DNA of 64,000 nucleotides from Apium graveolens. Taxonomy: Eukaryota; Streptophyta; Magnoliopsida; Apiales; Apiaceae. The notes below the pieces were generated by a model. The model made no database searches, had not been told where the DNA came from, and worked only from the letters and a program-made list of their open reading frames with translations. Position 1 is the stretch's first letter, and the number at the start of each line of letters is the position of its first letter. The stretch spans positions 4,420,239 to 4,484,238 of the forward strand of contig NC_133657.1 in NCBI RefSeq assembly GCF_009905375.1. The letters run 5' to 3'. The position numbers and the translations under genes were made by a program. Below are positions 26,283-37,902 of the stretch, in pieces.

Positions 26283-28555
26283 ATGTCTGAAGAAACACAA
26301 CTCCAACCAAGCCCACCAAAACTCAAGATACTCAAAACAATCAAATTCACAGTCGATATGAGAGTATTAGGGTTCCCATACCGAGAGCATCTAAGTATCC
26401 TATATGGAAGGTAAAGATGGCTATATTTTTGGAAGTCACAGATCCAGAATACCTTGATAGAATCAATGATGGACAATATAAGCTTACCAAGCTTTCTGTT
26501 ACAGTTGTTGATCAACCAGCAAAGATGATTCCAAAGGAGAAAAGTGAGTATACAACTGAAGACATCTCATCTATTGCCAAGGATGCAAGGGTAAGGCATC
26601 TGCTTCACAGTGCAATTGACAATGTCATGTCAAACAAGGTAATTGGATGCAAGACTGCAAAAGAGATATGGGATGCTTTGGAGACAAGATTCCAGGGAAC
26701 TAATGCAATCAAGAAGAACAAGAAGTCTATACTCATACAAGAGTATGAGCACTTTGACTCAAAAGCTGATGAGTCATTAACTGATTTATATGACAGGTTT
26801 GCCAAACTCTTGAATGATCTGTTACTGGTGAACAAGGAATATGATCTTGAAGATTCAAATATAAAGTTACTTTTAGCTCTTCCTGAAAATTGGGATTTGA
26901 AGTCTACTACCATAAGAGACAACTATGACCTTACTGAAACTACTCTTGATGAAATTTGTGGTATGCTCAAGACTCATGAACTTGAGATGGATCAAAGGAG
27001 CAAAAGGCATGGAAGAAAGTCAAGGACAGTTGCTCTTAAAGCTGAGGAGGAATCTCCTAAAGTGGTTGTCTCAAAGAGGGGCAAAGAAAAGGCTCTCATC
27101 ATAAAGTCTGATTCAGAATCATTAGATTCTTATGATGATGATTCAGAAACTGAAATTTTATCTGAAGTAGATGTTGATGCAGAGATGATGCAACTGTGTG
27201 CTCTTATGGTGAAGGGTATCACAAAGATAGCCTACAAGAAATTCAGAAAGGGCAAGAAGTTTTCCGAGAAAGGTGGAAGTTCTGAAAAGAAAGGGTTCAG
27301 AAAGTCTGAAGGCAAAGGAGGAAAGTCTGACAGAGGGGACAACTCAAATGTCAAATGCTACAATTGTGGTGAAAGAGGCCATATCTCTCCTGACTGCAAG
27401 AAAGGAAAAGGTAATAAAGGCAATGCACTTGTCACAAAGAAGAAAAATTGGGCAGACACTTCAGATTTTGAAGAGGAGGTGAACTATGCCTTGATAAAAA
27501 ATGCTGATAGCAGTTCTGAAACTGCTGAATTGAAGGTATCTCAAACAACTCTTGCTTTTCATACTGATGATATTACTAAGTTGAGATTATATCTTAAAAC
27601 CATGTTCATTAGTTTTAGAGATCATAATTTAACAAATGAAAGATTAACATCTGAAAGTCTTGCTCTTAAAAACATAAATGACTACTTAGAAAAGGAGTTA
27701 GTTTTTTTTCATCAAACTCAGAAAGAAAGAGATGATGCTTTGTATGTTAGAGATGAAGTGCTAAAACTGAATGAATCTCTAAAAACTGATTTATAAAAGG
27801 AAAGAGAAATTATCAGAACTTGGACTAACTCTGGAAGAACAACTCATAAAATCTTAGAAAATGGAAATTGGAAGGAAGGTCTAGGTTACCTAGATGATAA
27901 GAAAGAAAATGAAACTGTGTCATCTAAAACAAACTTTACCAAGAAAGCTGAAAAGCCTAAAGTTAATCCTGTTAAGTTTGTAGCAAAAACTGTTATGTCT
28001 GATTCTGCAAAGATGAAAGATTCTAAGACAGAAGTCAAAGAAAAGTCAACTTCTGACAAATTAAAATAGGACAAACCAGCTTCAGTAAACATAGGTTTAA
28101 TGACAAAGAAGCAGCTTAAGCATAAGCTGAAAGAGATTAAAAATGTGAACAAGGTTAAGGAAGCTAGGAAAAATAGGAATGGAAAGGAATGTGTGAATAA
28201 AAGCAATAATTATATGTCTGTTCCTAATGCTCCTAGAAAGAAATGCTATAACTGTGGAAACTCTAACCATCTTGCTTCTTTTTGCAGGAAAAATAAAGAT
28301 ATAAACTCTTTACCTCCTAGATCAGGAGTTAAGAGTCAGTATGTTAGGTTTAAACCACAGAATCCTTGTTTTCATTGTGGTAGTTTATGGCATTCCATTT
28401 ATACTTGTAAGGAATATCATAGTATGTACTATGATTATTATCAAATAAAACCTTCTTTAAAGAAAGTTAGTTTAATTCCTTCTAGTGTAAAGTCTAATGC
28501 AAAGTCTGATATAAAGTCTGATAAACAGCATGTTAGCATAAACTCTGAAATTTAA
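26283..28555 (+). pseudogene. Element B gag with three zinc knuckles
   Basis: The likely start is ATG 26283 (MSEETQLQPSPPK); a small indel before 26417 shifts into the 459-codon main frame. Features in order: YPIWKVKMAIFLE, AKEIWDALETRFQG, a Lys/Ser-rich stretch, zinc knuckle 1 (CYNCGERGHISPDC), then a coiled-coil region rich in Leu, Lys and Glu. A stop at 27794-27796 and another near 28066 interrupt the same frame, which continues to knuckle 2 (CYNCGNSNHLASFC) and a third CCHC-like motif (CFHCGSLWHSIYTC). A long post-knuckle coiled coil and extra knuckles suit the Sire lineage. Gag would form virus-like particles and bind RNA; this copy is broken. Confidence 0.85.
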
Positions 28556-28642
28556 TCCGCTGCAAATGCTAACAAACTTAAAAAGGCCAAAGGATCCAAG
28601 CAAGTCTGGGTCCTTAAAACTAACCAATAGTGGTCTTTGTGA

Positions 28643-29820
28643 TTGCAGGATAACATGAAAAATATCTTAGTTCTGGACAGTGGATGTTCAGGACATATGA
28701 CTGGAAATAAAGCCCTGCTATCAGACTTTGTGGAGAAAGCTGGCCCAGGAGTTTCTTATGGAGATGGCAATATGGGAAAGACTCTGGGATATGGCAATAT
28801 CAATCTTGGAAATGTCATCATTGAAACAGTAGCTCATGTCTCAGGACTTAAACACAATCTGCTAAGTGTGAGTCAAATCTGTGACAAAGGTTATCATGTA
28901 GATTTCTTTGAAGGACACTGTGAAGTTGTAAGTAATTCTACAGGAAAAGTGGTTCTGAAAGGTTATAGACATAGTAACATATATGAAGCCAGACTTTCAA
29001 CAAACTCTGATGGTTCTGCAATCTGTCTGTTAAGCAGTGCATCAATTGAAGAAAGCTGAAATTGGCACAAGAGACTCTCTCATTTAAATTTCAACAACAT
29101 AAATGAGCTAGTAAAGAAAGATCTTGTGAGAGGACTGCCAAAATCAATATTATCTCCTGATGGTCTTTGTGACTCATGTCAAAAGACAAAACAAAGAAAA
29201 TCTTCATTCAAGAGCAAAACTGAATCTCAATTCTTGAGCCTTATCACTTACTGCATGTTGATCTATTTGGTCTAGTCAATGTCATGTCCATTGCATAGAA
29301 GAAATATGCTATGGTTATAGTGGATGAGTTCACAAGATACACTTGGGTGTATTTCTTGCACAAGAAGAATGAAACTGCATCTACTCTAACTGATCATGTC
29401 AGACAGCTGGATAAGTTGGTCAAAGACTCTGTTAAAATTATAAGAAGTGATAATGGCACTAAGTTCAAGAATTCAATCATGGAAGAGTTCTGTAAAGAGC
29501 ATGGAATAAAGCAGACATTTTCTGCACCTGGAACTCCACAGCAATATGGAGTTGTAGAAAGAAAGAACATGACTCTTATTGAAGCTGCACGAACTATGCT
29601 TGATGAGCAAAACTACCAACCTACTTTTGGGTTGAAGCTGTGCAGACTGCTTGTTTTACACAGAATGCTACACTCATAAACAAGCATGGAAAAACACCAT
29701 ATAAAATGGTGAAGAAGAAGAAGCCAAATCTGAAATACTTTCATGTATTTGGATGCAAGTGTTTTGATCTTAAGACTCATCCTGAACAGCTGTCAAAATT
29801 TGATCTAAAAGCTGATGAAT
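28643..29820 (+). pseudogene. Element B protease and integrase pseudogene
   Basis: The aspartic protease shows VLDSGCSGHMTG, and LKHNLLSVSQ follows. A stop at 29057-29059 precedes the GAG-pre-integrase segment (WHKRLSHLNF, then CDSCQKTKQRKS). After a frameshift near 29230-29310 the integrase core continues with VDEFTRYTWVYF, IIRSDNGTKF and VVERKN, the last carrying the catalytic Glu. A further frameshift lies near 29630 and a TGA at 29820-29822. At least four lesions. Confidence 0.85.
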
Positions 29821-29888
29821 GATTTTTTGTTGGATATCCACTTTCCACAAAAGCCTTCAGAGTCTACAATTTAAGAACAAAGGTTGTT

Positions 29889-31793
29889 ATGAAATCTATC
29901 AATGTATCTTTTGATGATAAAAAGATTACTGGACTTGAAGATTTCAATGATCATGATCAGCTGAGATTTGAAAATTTAAATTTTGATTCTGTAAATTCTG
30001 ATGACCTAAATCCAGATCATGTAAGTTCTGACGGGTTAAACTCTGATGTCATTGAAACTGTGGTAACTACTCCAAGGGAAAATGCACCTGTTCAGGGGGA
30101 GCAAGCTGATGAACATACCACATCTCAAGTCTCTCAAGAAACATCAGAACCTGTCACTGGATCTTCAAGTTCCGATTCATCAAGTTCGGATGAGCCAAAT
30201 TCTGATAATTCTGAAAACTCCGATTCTTCAATTCCTGAAGGATCCAACTCAAATTCTGAAGTCTCAGAGAGCATAACTTCAGGGGGAGCATCAGAAAATG
30301 CTGATGGAGATAGCATGGATCATGGGGGAGGATCCAGTTCTAGAGATCAACTTCCATCTACAAAGAAGTGGACTAAAGCACACACACCTGACTTAATAAT
30401 TGGAGATCCCGAAGTAGGTGTCAGAACTAGAACAACAACATCAAATGAATGTCTCTATCATTTCTTTCTATCTCAGACTGAACCAAAGAAAGTGGATGAA
30501 ACTCTTCAAGATGCTGATTGGGTGCTAGCAGTGCAGGAAGAGTTAAATGAATTTGAAAGAAATAAAGTCTGGACCCTAGTGCCAAGACCAAAGAACAGAT
30601 CAATTGTTGGCACAAAATGGGTGTTCAGAAACAAAACTGACAGTGATGGCATAATTACAAGAAACAAAGCAAGGCTGGTTGCTAAAGGTTACTCTCAACA
30701 GGAGGGCATTAACTATGATGAAACATTTGCTTCAGTTGCTAGATTGGACGCCATAAGGATCTTTTTGGCTTATGCTGTTCACAAAAAGTTTAAAGTCTTT
30801 CAAATGGATGTGAAAATTGCTTTTCTCAATAAAGAATTGGAAGAAGAGGTGTATGTTGAACAACCTCCAGGATTTATAGATCTAAAATTTCCTAATCATG
30901 TCTACAAACTTGATAAAGCACTTTATGGCCTTAAGCAAGCTCCAAGAGCATGGTATGAGACTTTAGCTCAATTTCTTCTGGAAAGTGGATTTACCAGAGG
31001 CACAATTGATAAAACTCTGTTCTACCTCAACCATGGAAAGGACTTACTTTTGGTACAGATATATGTTGATGATATCATCATTGGCTCTACAAATACAAAG
31101 CTTTGTGAAAGGTTTGCAAAGCTAATGCAGTCAAGATATCAAATGAGTATGATGAGAGAACTTAGCTATTTTCTGGGACTTCAAGTCAAGCAAAATGAAG
31201 AAGGTACTTTCATAAATCAATCCAAGTACACCAGAAATTTACTCAAGAAATTTGGAATGCAAGACTGTTCAACTGCATCCACTCTCATGGCCACTGCAAC
31301 CAAGTTAGATAAAGATACTGGAGCAGCAATAGATATTACTAACTATACAGGTATGATTGGCTCATTACTCTATTTAACTGCAAGTAGACCTGATATCATG
31401 TATGTTACCTGTCTTTGTGCAAGATTTCAGGCTGATCTAAGAGAACCTCATTTAATAGCTATGAAAAGAATTTTCAAGTACCTCAAGGGTACAGCTGATG
31501 TAGGAATCAGATTTTAAGCTAATTGGTTACTCAGATGCAGATTTTGCAGGATGTAAAATAGACAGGAAAAGTACTAGTGGAAGCTGCCAATTTCTTGGAG
31601 GCAGATTGGTTTCTTGGTTTAGCAAGAAATAAAAATCAATTTCCACATCAACTGCAGAAGCATAATATATTGTTGTAGGAAGCTGTTGTGCACTGAATTA
31701 TTTGGATGAAGAATCAGTTACTGGACTATGGGTTAGAATACTCTAAAATACCCATTTACTGTGATAATCAAAGTGCTATTGCTATGACAGGTA
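29889..31793 (+). pseudogene. Element B reverse transcriptase and truncated RNase H
   Basis: A 542-codon frame begins with a Ser/Asp/Glu-rich integrase-RT linker (about residues 90-150), then copia [70 protein letters not shown] and the catalytic YVDDIIIGS. It stops at 31515-31517. RNase H continues after a frameshift (YSDADFAGCKIDRKSTSG, then CDNQSAIAMTG) with stops, and is cut at 31793 where D's LTR begins. The last RNase H part is missing from the window. Confidence 0.88.
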
Positions 31794-32399
31794 TGTTAGA
31801 TATATTTGATAATGTCATGTGTAATATGATTTGTGTTTAGTTTTCAAATTTTACTTAATAGGACAAATCAGTTCTTAACTGGAAATCAGCACTTATACTG
31901 AAGACAGAACTTAAGATATCAGAACTTAAGTGATCAGAAGATATTTATCAGGAGATAATATCAGGACTTAAGATGACTTTCAGATAAGACAGGCGGCTGA
32001 TTGAAAGGAAAGAAGATCGAGACTAAGACAGAAAGAATTATGCATGAAGAAAGAATTCTATGAAGAATAGAATACTTGGAAGAAAAGATAACTAGTTGAT
32101 ATATTTTAGGAAGCAGAATTATATTCCATATCAATTAGAATTTATCTTGTAACTTTGTAGTATATAAACACAGGCATAAGGTTTATACTAAAAGTGTTAT
32201 CATCATCGAAGTTATTATTCTTTGTAACCCTAGCAGCTCTCGTGATAATTTGTTCATCACTGAGAGAGGACAGTTCCATATTGTAACAGAGTTTATTGTG
32301 TTGAATAAAATCTGTTTTCTGTTACTTGAGTTCTTATATTCGATTTGATTGTGCTAAACACTGTATTCAACCCCCTTCTACAGTGTGTGTTACCTAACA
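31794..32399 (+). repeat. LTR of element D
   Basis: TGTTAGATATATTTGATAATG to GTTACCTAACA. It shares the ends and the TATATAAACACAG promoter motif (32161) with B's LTRs but differs by many substitutions and indels, so it belongs to a sister subfamily. The left 5-mer AGGTA has no partner at the right end. It is followed by AGTG, the start of an AGTGGTATCAGAGC junction, so it was a 5' LTR. Confidence 0.85.
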
Positions 32400-32403
32400 A
32401 GTG

Positions 32404-32622
32404 CCTTGCTTTGTTCCTTGTAATTATGCCATCACTGTTAGTTTTGTTTATGAACTCCCACTTTATACCAATAACAGACCTGTTCTTTGGTCTTGGCACT
32501 AGGGTCCAGACTTTATTTCTTTCAAATTCATTTAACTCTTCTTGCATTGCCTGCACCCAATCAGTATCTTGAAGAGTTTCTTCCACTTTCTTTGTTTCAG
32601 TCTAATAAAGAAAAGAATGATA
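32404..32622 (-). pseudogene. Inverted reverse-transcriptase fragment in D
   Basis: The minus strand encodes RT N-terminal sequence (EETLQDTDWVQAMQEELNEF, then [15 protein letters not shown]) homologous to B's RT around 30470-30670. It abuts the D LTR through AGTG at one end and the sense extra-ORF fragment at the other. It is unrelated to any functional minus-strand gene. Confidence 0.85.
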
Positions 32623-33764
32623 GAGATACTGTTTATTTTGCTAGATTCTGTCAGCTTATCTATAGTTTTTGTTGTGATGATAAGCCCCAATCAGCTAGTG
32701 AATTAATTTCATCATTCAGACTAGCCAAAAGAGCTTTTAATGACTTATTATCTATTGATAATAAGAAGGTTGTGTTAAGACCCCTCCTAGTTTCTTTATC
32801 TGTCAAACAAACCTTAATAACCTACGATCCAGTTAAATACATTGAACTATATCCTGATGTTCAACCATCCGAACCTCATCCATCAGCACCTACCACCTCT
32901 ACACAAACACCTCAAACTTCTCAACCTCAACCTTCAGATCCTACAGTGAAGCCTTCATCTTCCAAACCCAAGAGGACTAATAAAGTACCTCAGCCTCAAC
33001 AGAAGAGAAGGATAATTATTCTGCGAGATGAATCAGATGCTGAGGAACTGGTTCCCATATCAGAACCTGTTGTTGTAGAAGCTGAGAAGGTTTCTTCTCA
33101 GAAAGATATTGTAACTGGGAGTTCTAGGCCCCTCAAAAGGCTTAGAAAGTTAAATTCTGATGATAAAGCTCCTACAGTGTCTCCACCTTTGAAGAAATTA
33201 AAGAAACAGAGAGCTCATAGGGACATAGTTGAGTCAGATTCAGATGTAGTGGAAGCAGCTAAGGAAGGGGATCAGGAATCTCTGATCTCAACAAAACCAA
33301 TTGTTATTAAATCACTTCCTTCTGCACAAAATGAAACTGCTCAAGACAAAATTTCTACCCCTCATATGTCACCTATAGTTGATCCAGTACATACTGAAGA
33401 ACCAGGTACAAGTGCTGAAATTGATATTCATAACTTGATTGTGCCTGAGGTTTTGTACTTGGAAGCTCCACCAATTCAACTCACTCCACCAACAACATCA
33501 ATTTTGAATGTTGATCAGAACTTGGCTGCAGATCAGAATTTAGAGGATGATGTTGAAGCCTCTATAGCCTCTCATACTGCTGTTTTATCCGAGGATGCTG
33601 ATACTGCAGGATCTACAAGTTCTGATGCTGCTAATGAAGAAATTACTAGTGAAGCTGCTGCTAATTTAGATACTGGTGCAGCTGGTCCATCAGGACATGC
33701 ACCTCAACAAATAATTACTAAAGCTGATTCTATATACTCTGATAGTGTTTTGAATGTTCTGTGA
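32622..33764 (+). pseudogene. Extra-ORF fragment in D (Sire additional ORF)
   Basis: From about 32622 the plus frame is homologous to B's extra ORF (compare DTVYFARFCQLIYSFCC with NIVYFARFFQVIYTFCC at about 52745), then diverges with conserved islands: KRRIIILRDESDAEE, DQESLIST and VPEVLYLEAP. It is Pro/Ser/Thr-rich with basic clusters and ends in a TGA at 33762-33764. The open frame starts upstream at 32487 only because antisense RT DNA happens to be open, so the first 45 codons are artefactual. Confidence 0.75.
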
Positions 33765-34406
33765 CTATTCACTCCAATGAGGATTACCGTGCTAGATGCT
33801 GACCTAGTAGTCTTTAACATACTATATATCCCATGTTTGAATTAGTTATTATTGTGGAAATCTCAAACACAAGAAAATTCTGATTTTGAGCTTAGTCAAA
33901 TTTACTTTGTTTATCTTATTACTAAGTCACAAACTAGATTTTTGCTTCTTATCTGTCAAATTTTGATGTCAGTAAATCTTAAGGATGAACTATATGCTTG
34001 ATAAGCCTCACTTATCTGAAGAAAACAAAAGAAAAGAAAAGAAAAATTGAAATCAGGTACTCCTTTGAGATCTAGAGTAAATATATTAAAGGGAAGACCC
34101 AAGTGCATTGCTGGTATTAAGTAATATGTATTAGAAAAGCAAAATAATTTTTCTTGGTGCCTTTTCACATTCTCTGATTACTGGAGAAATACTCTGATAA
34201 TAGTATAAATTCTGATAGCAGTTGTGACTCATTTACACTGAGAAACTACTGTAAAAAGAATGTCAAAAGATGCATAAAATGAGCATAAACAGTTGAGGTG
34301 GATTCTTGCAAAAATTTATTCTATAGTAGACTTTATAATTAAAGACAGATTTTAAGCACTTTTCTTAGTTATGCCTTATTTCTAAGATATACTGAAATTT
34401 ATCTGA
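33765..34406 (+). other. Noncoding remainder of D
   Basis: No ORF, LTR or recognisable domain. AT-rich sequence between the stop of D's extra ORF and the first base of the E array. It may be 3' noncoding sequence of the D element. Confidence 0.5.
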
Positions 34407-37400
34407 CTTTAATCATAGCAATAGAAATAGAAAAGTATGTAATCGTCAGGATGAGGGTGATTCACCATGAGTTAAATTGATGGTTGAAGGAATAAGAGAT
34501 ACATATATTTTATCCCCTGTAAGTTGGGAGGATTTGAGGAAACCTTGAAATAGTTTGAAGGATAAATAATGAGACACAGATAGATTGAGGAGACAAGGAA
34601 GTAAGAAATTAGGAAAATTGGATGAAGGAAGTGACCTTCAAGAATGTGAAGTGTAAGACCGGTGGCTTGATACCCAGAAAGGGGGACGCCAGGTATGAAA
34701 GATATCCCAACATTGAGGTGACTGTTGAGATAAACAACAAAAGTAAATAAGGAATTATTAAGAAGAGGTTCACGTTGAACACGACCAATATCTTCCAGAA
34801 CATCCTTGTTATCGTTACCAAATTAGGCAAGAAAAGCGGATAACCGTTGTTATCTTTTGGAGGCCATATTGATTGACCTCATTTTGAATACAGATGTTAT
34901 TGTGAAATTAGACATGTACTATCGAGGTGGGAATGATTGAATAAGACACCCTTATCAGGGATATATGACTTGATTTATCCATGGAAGGATGCATGTACCT
35001 TTTTAAAGGTGGAATTAAGGATAGAACATCGGTAACTTAAAACGAATCCTAGGGGAATGCATAAAGGTTGGCATTTCACCCTTAATAGGGATAGTATGAG
35101 TTTTTACAGTATGAATTGGAAAGGATTAAGGTAATAACAACCTTTAAGAATCAGTGGAGAAATTTTTTCAGAAGTATATAAACAATGATTCTGGTATTAA
35201 AAAATGGTATCTTGATATGCCCTGTATCTAAGGAATACAGGAGGAACGATTCAAGGATAACCTTAGAAGTTTTACAAGGAGAAAGGTAATATTCAAAATT
35301 CTCAAAAATAGAAATGTTGATAAAGGAAATATGACATAATTATAATGATGCCAAGTGGGGCACATGTTAAACCACGAGAAGGTATGGATCGAACCAGTAA
35401 TGGTCGAAGTTGTTCAGAGCAATTAGGACTTAAGATAAAAAGATGTTCTAATTATGATTGAGAGTTAGTCGTGACAGTGATTAACCTCTAAAGACTGAGG
35501 CAATAACTTATGGAAAAATGGTAATATTTTTGTTTACTCATCAGATTTTAAGGAAAACATCTTCACATAAGCTGTGATTGAAATAAGGTAGAAAATTTAT
35601 TTGAAGGTGGTTAAAATGACATTGACTGTATGGAAATTTTACTATCAGGAAAGGCCAAAGAGGTGGCCGACACTTTAAAGGTAAGAGGATAATTATAGGC
35701 GCTTGTGCCAAAGGAATACAGTGATGATGGTTAAAGCTATGCAGGTTGTATTATGGTTTGGAAGATTGACATTCCTTCTGATGACTGTGCAATACCCAAC
35801 CGTAATAGTAGTTGGTAAAGGTTTAATTCATGTAATCGCCATGAGCGGGCTATCTATCTCAGTAGGTACTATCTAGAGAATAATCCAGGACAATATTTCA
35901 AAAAGGACTAAACGAACCTTGAGTTAAGTCTTCTATTTAAGGCATACGATTAAGAATGGTATTCACCTGCTATCGTTGCTTTGACTGAAACTCTTCTGCA
36001 ATTTTATCTACTTCATGTCATGAAAGTATGTCAGAGTTTGGATTGTTCTTCATGAATTATGATTGGTGATTATGTTAACTCCTTAGAAGTATTCTATACG
36101 ACATGTATGGACTCCGTATGGTTAGATATTAAGATTTCATGGAATGTGAATGACGACAGTTGGTCAGTGGTGGACCATAGTAAGGCAGCAATGATTCTGC
36201 AAGTAACGAGCTGATTACAACCGTGAGAGTTGTATTGTAATGGATGTTGAGATTGAGTACCACTAAACGGGTCATGGTAGTGTATAAGTTATCATTGATA
36301 GACTAATTAAGTAGAGTATCTACCTATTGAATATTTATTCTTTCTTATCAATAGAGAGTCGTATTATTATACGAGGAAGGTTACAGTGCAAGCATAGAAT
36401 TCAAGTAACGATGATGTCTAGAATGAGATCCCAGGTTCGATTTTCGATATCGAAGGAGTTTCAAAGGTGATTGTGTATAAGCTCGAGGAAGAGCATGGGT
36501 CCATAGAATGATGGACGGAATAGCAAAAATATTTAGGCATGTAATATACGATGCTATAATACTTGATGTTGATATAAATATATATGTTTTGTTCTCCTAT
36601 GACAGACCTCTATAGTTTAGAGGTAGATTCCAAGCCAGATATTTTATGGCAATAAAATTTTTACGAATATACAATTCTCTTCAGTTCGTTCTTTTCTCTT
36701 CTTTTCATTTCATGTAAGCTGAGAAGAACAACCCTTCCAGAAGGGGAGGTATTGCCGAATGACTATCTATCTGTGTGATAGAAGCCTAGTAGGATACCAT
36801 CTATTATTTAATTGCTTGTCAAGTATTAAAGGCTGGCCACCTTCTGTACTAACTATGCGATATAACAAGTGTTCATGATCATAGTGATCTCTCAATAAAT
36901 TCTTTTACTTCTATATGATTGATCAAACTTTGGAAAATAGAAACAGCTGAAAAAGGAGTAGTAAAGTTATGGTGGTATTCGGAATGGAGACACATTCGTT
37001 ATACAAAGGTTGACGTGGTTATTAAAAGGTTATAGAACGCTAACGAGCAAAAGTATAACCAGTATAATATTAGGAACGGAAAGTAGTAGCGATTACGAAC
37101 TAGAAAAGAATGGGTATTGAGAAGCAAAAGCTATAATGCTAGAAGCTATGATGAGAGCCGGTGCAATAGACTTGAAAGAATTTGGAATGATCACTTAACG
37201 CGGATTAAGTTATCTTACGACAATAGATCATATGTCATTATCGAGATGTCGCCTTATGAGATCCTTGAGGGAAGATAATGTCGATCTCCCTTATGTTAGG
37301 ATGAAGTTGTAGAGCGCAAGATGCTCAGACCAGTAGTGGTCCAAAGGACCAATGATATAATAGATCTAATCAGAGGACGGCTGGTAGTAGCCCAAGATGG

Positions 37401-37902
37401 ACATAAAAAGTATGTTGATTTGACACGAAAGGACAAAGAATAGGAAATAGGGGACCTAGTAATGTTAAAGGTATCCCTTGGAAAGGATTGATGAGGTTCA
37501 AAAAGAAAGGAAAGCTAAGCCGACGAATTGTTGGACCCTTTGAGGTATTAAGACGTATTGGGAAGTTAGCATATGAGCTAGCCCTACCCCCGAACATGTA
37601 GCAAGTTCATAACGTGTTCCACGTATTAATGTTAAGGAAGTGTAATTCGGATGCCAGATAAATAGGGGCATATGAGCGCATAGACATGCAACCCGACGTA
37701 ACCTATATGGAGCAACCAGGAAGGGTTATAGAGTGAAAAGGAACAAGTGCTTAGGAGAAGGGTTATCAAACTATTCAGAGTTTGATGGAAGGACCACAAT
37801 GTGGGAAAATTTACTCGAGAGTTAGAAAGTGCAATGCTAAGAGAGTATCCCTATTCATTTTCTATCTGATTCCGGGACGAAATCCTTTTAAGGGGGGGAG
37901 AC
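34407..37902 (+). repeat. E internal 3' part, copy 1 (left-truncated)
   Basis: Direct repeat of 44406-47901. No intact ORF. A remnant of a gypsy integrase C-terminal region lies at about 37370-37600 (VVAQDGHKKYVDLTRKDKE, GDLVMLKVSLGK, then KLAYELALPP-like codons broken by stops). A polypurine tract (AAGGGGGGGAGAC) sits directly before the LTR. The first base has no element terminus, so the copy is cut. Confidence 0.85.

Larger units (their letters stand above)
31794..34406 (+). mobile_element. Rearranged Sire-like fragment D
   Basis: D comprises a 606-bp LTR related to but clearly diverged from B's LTR, four bases of primer spacer (AGTG), an antisense RT fragment, a sense fragment of an extra ORF homologous to B's, and about 640 bp of noncoding DNA ending at the left edge of E. 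It has no gag, no complete pol and no 3' LTR. It interrupts B's RNase H at 31793. Its right part was probably lost in a deletion. Confidence 0.75.

Noticed and set aside
30134..30316. Minus-strand 60-codon Ser/Glu-rich ORF
   Set aside because: Low-complexity shadow of the Ser/Asp-rich integrase-RT linker of element B.
32487..33764. 425-codon ORF as a host gene
   Set aside because: The first 45 codons are antisense RT and the rest is a retroelement extra-ORF fragment, with no introns or promoter of its own.
34609..34830. Identical 73-codon minus-strand ORFs at 34609-34830 and 44608-44829, and 75-codon ORFs at 37370 and 47369
   Set aside because: Repetition is due only to the tandem E copies. 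The 37370 frame is antisense to the plus-strand integrase remnant.
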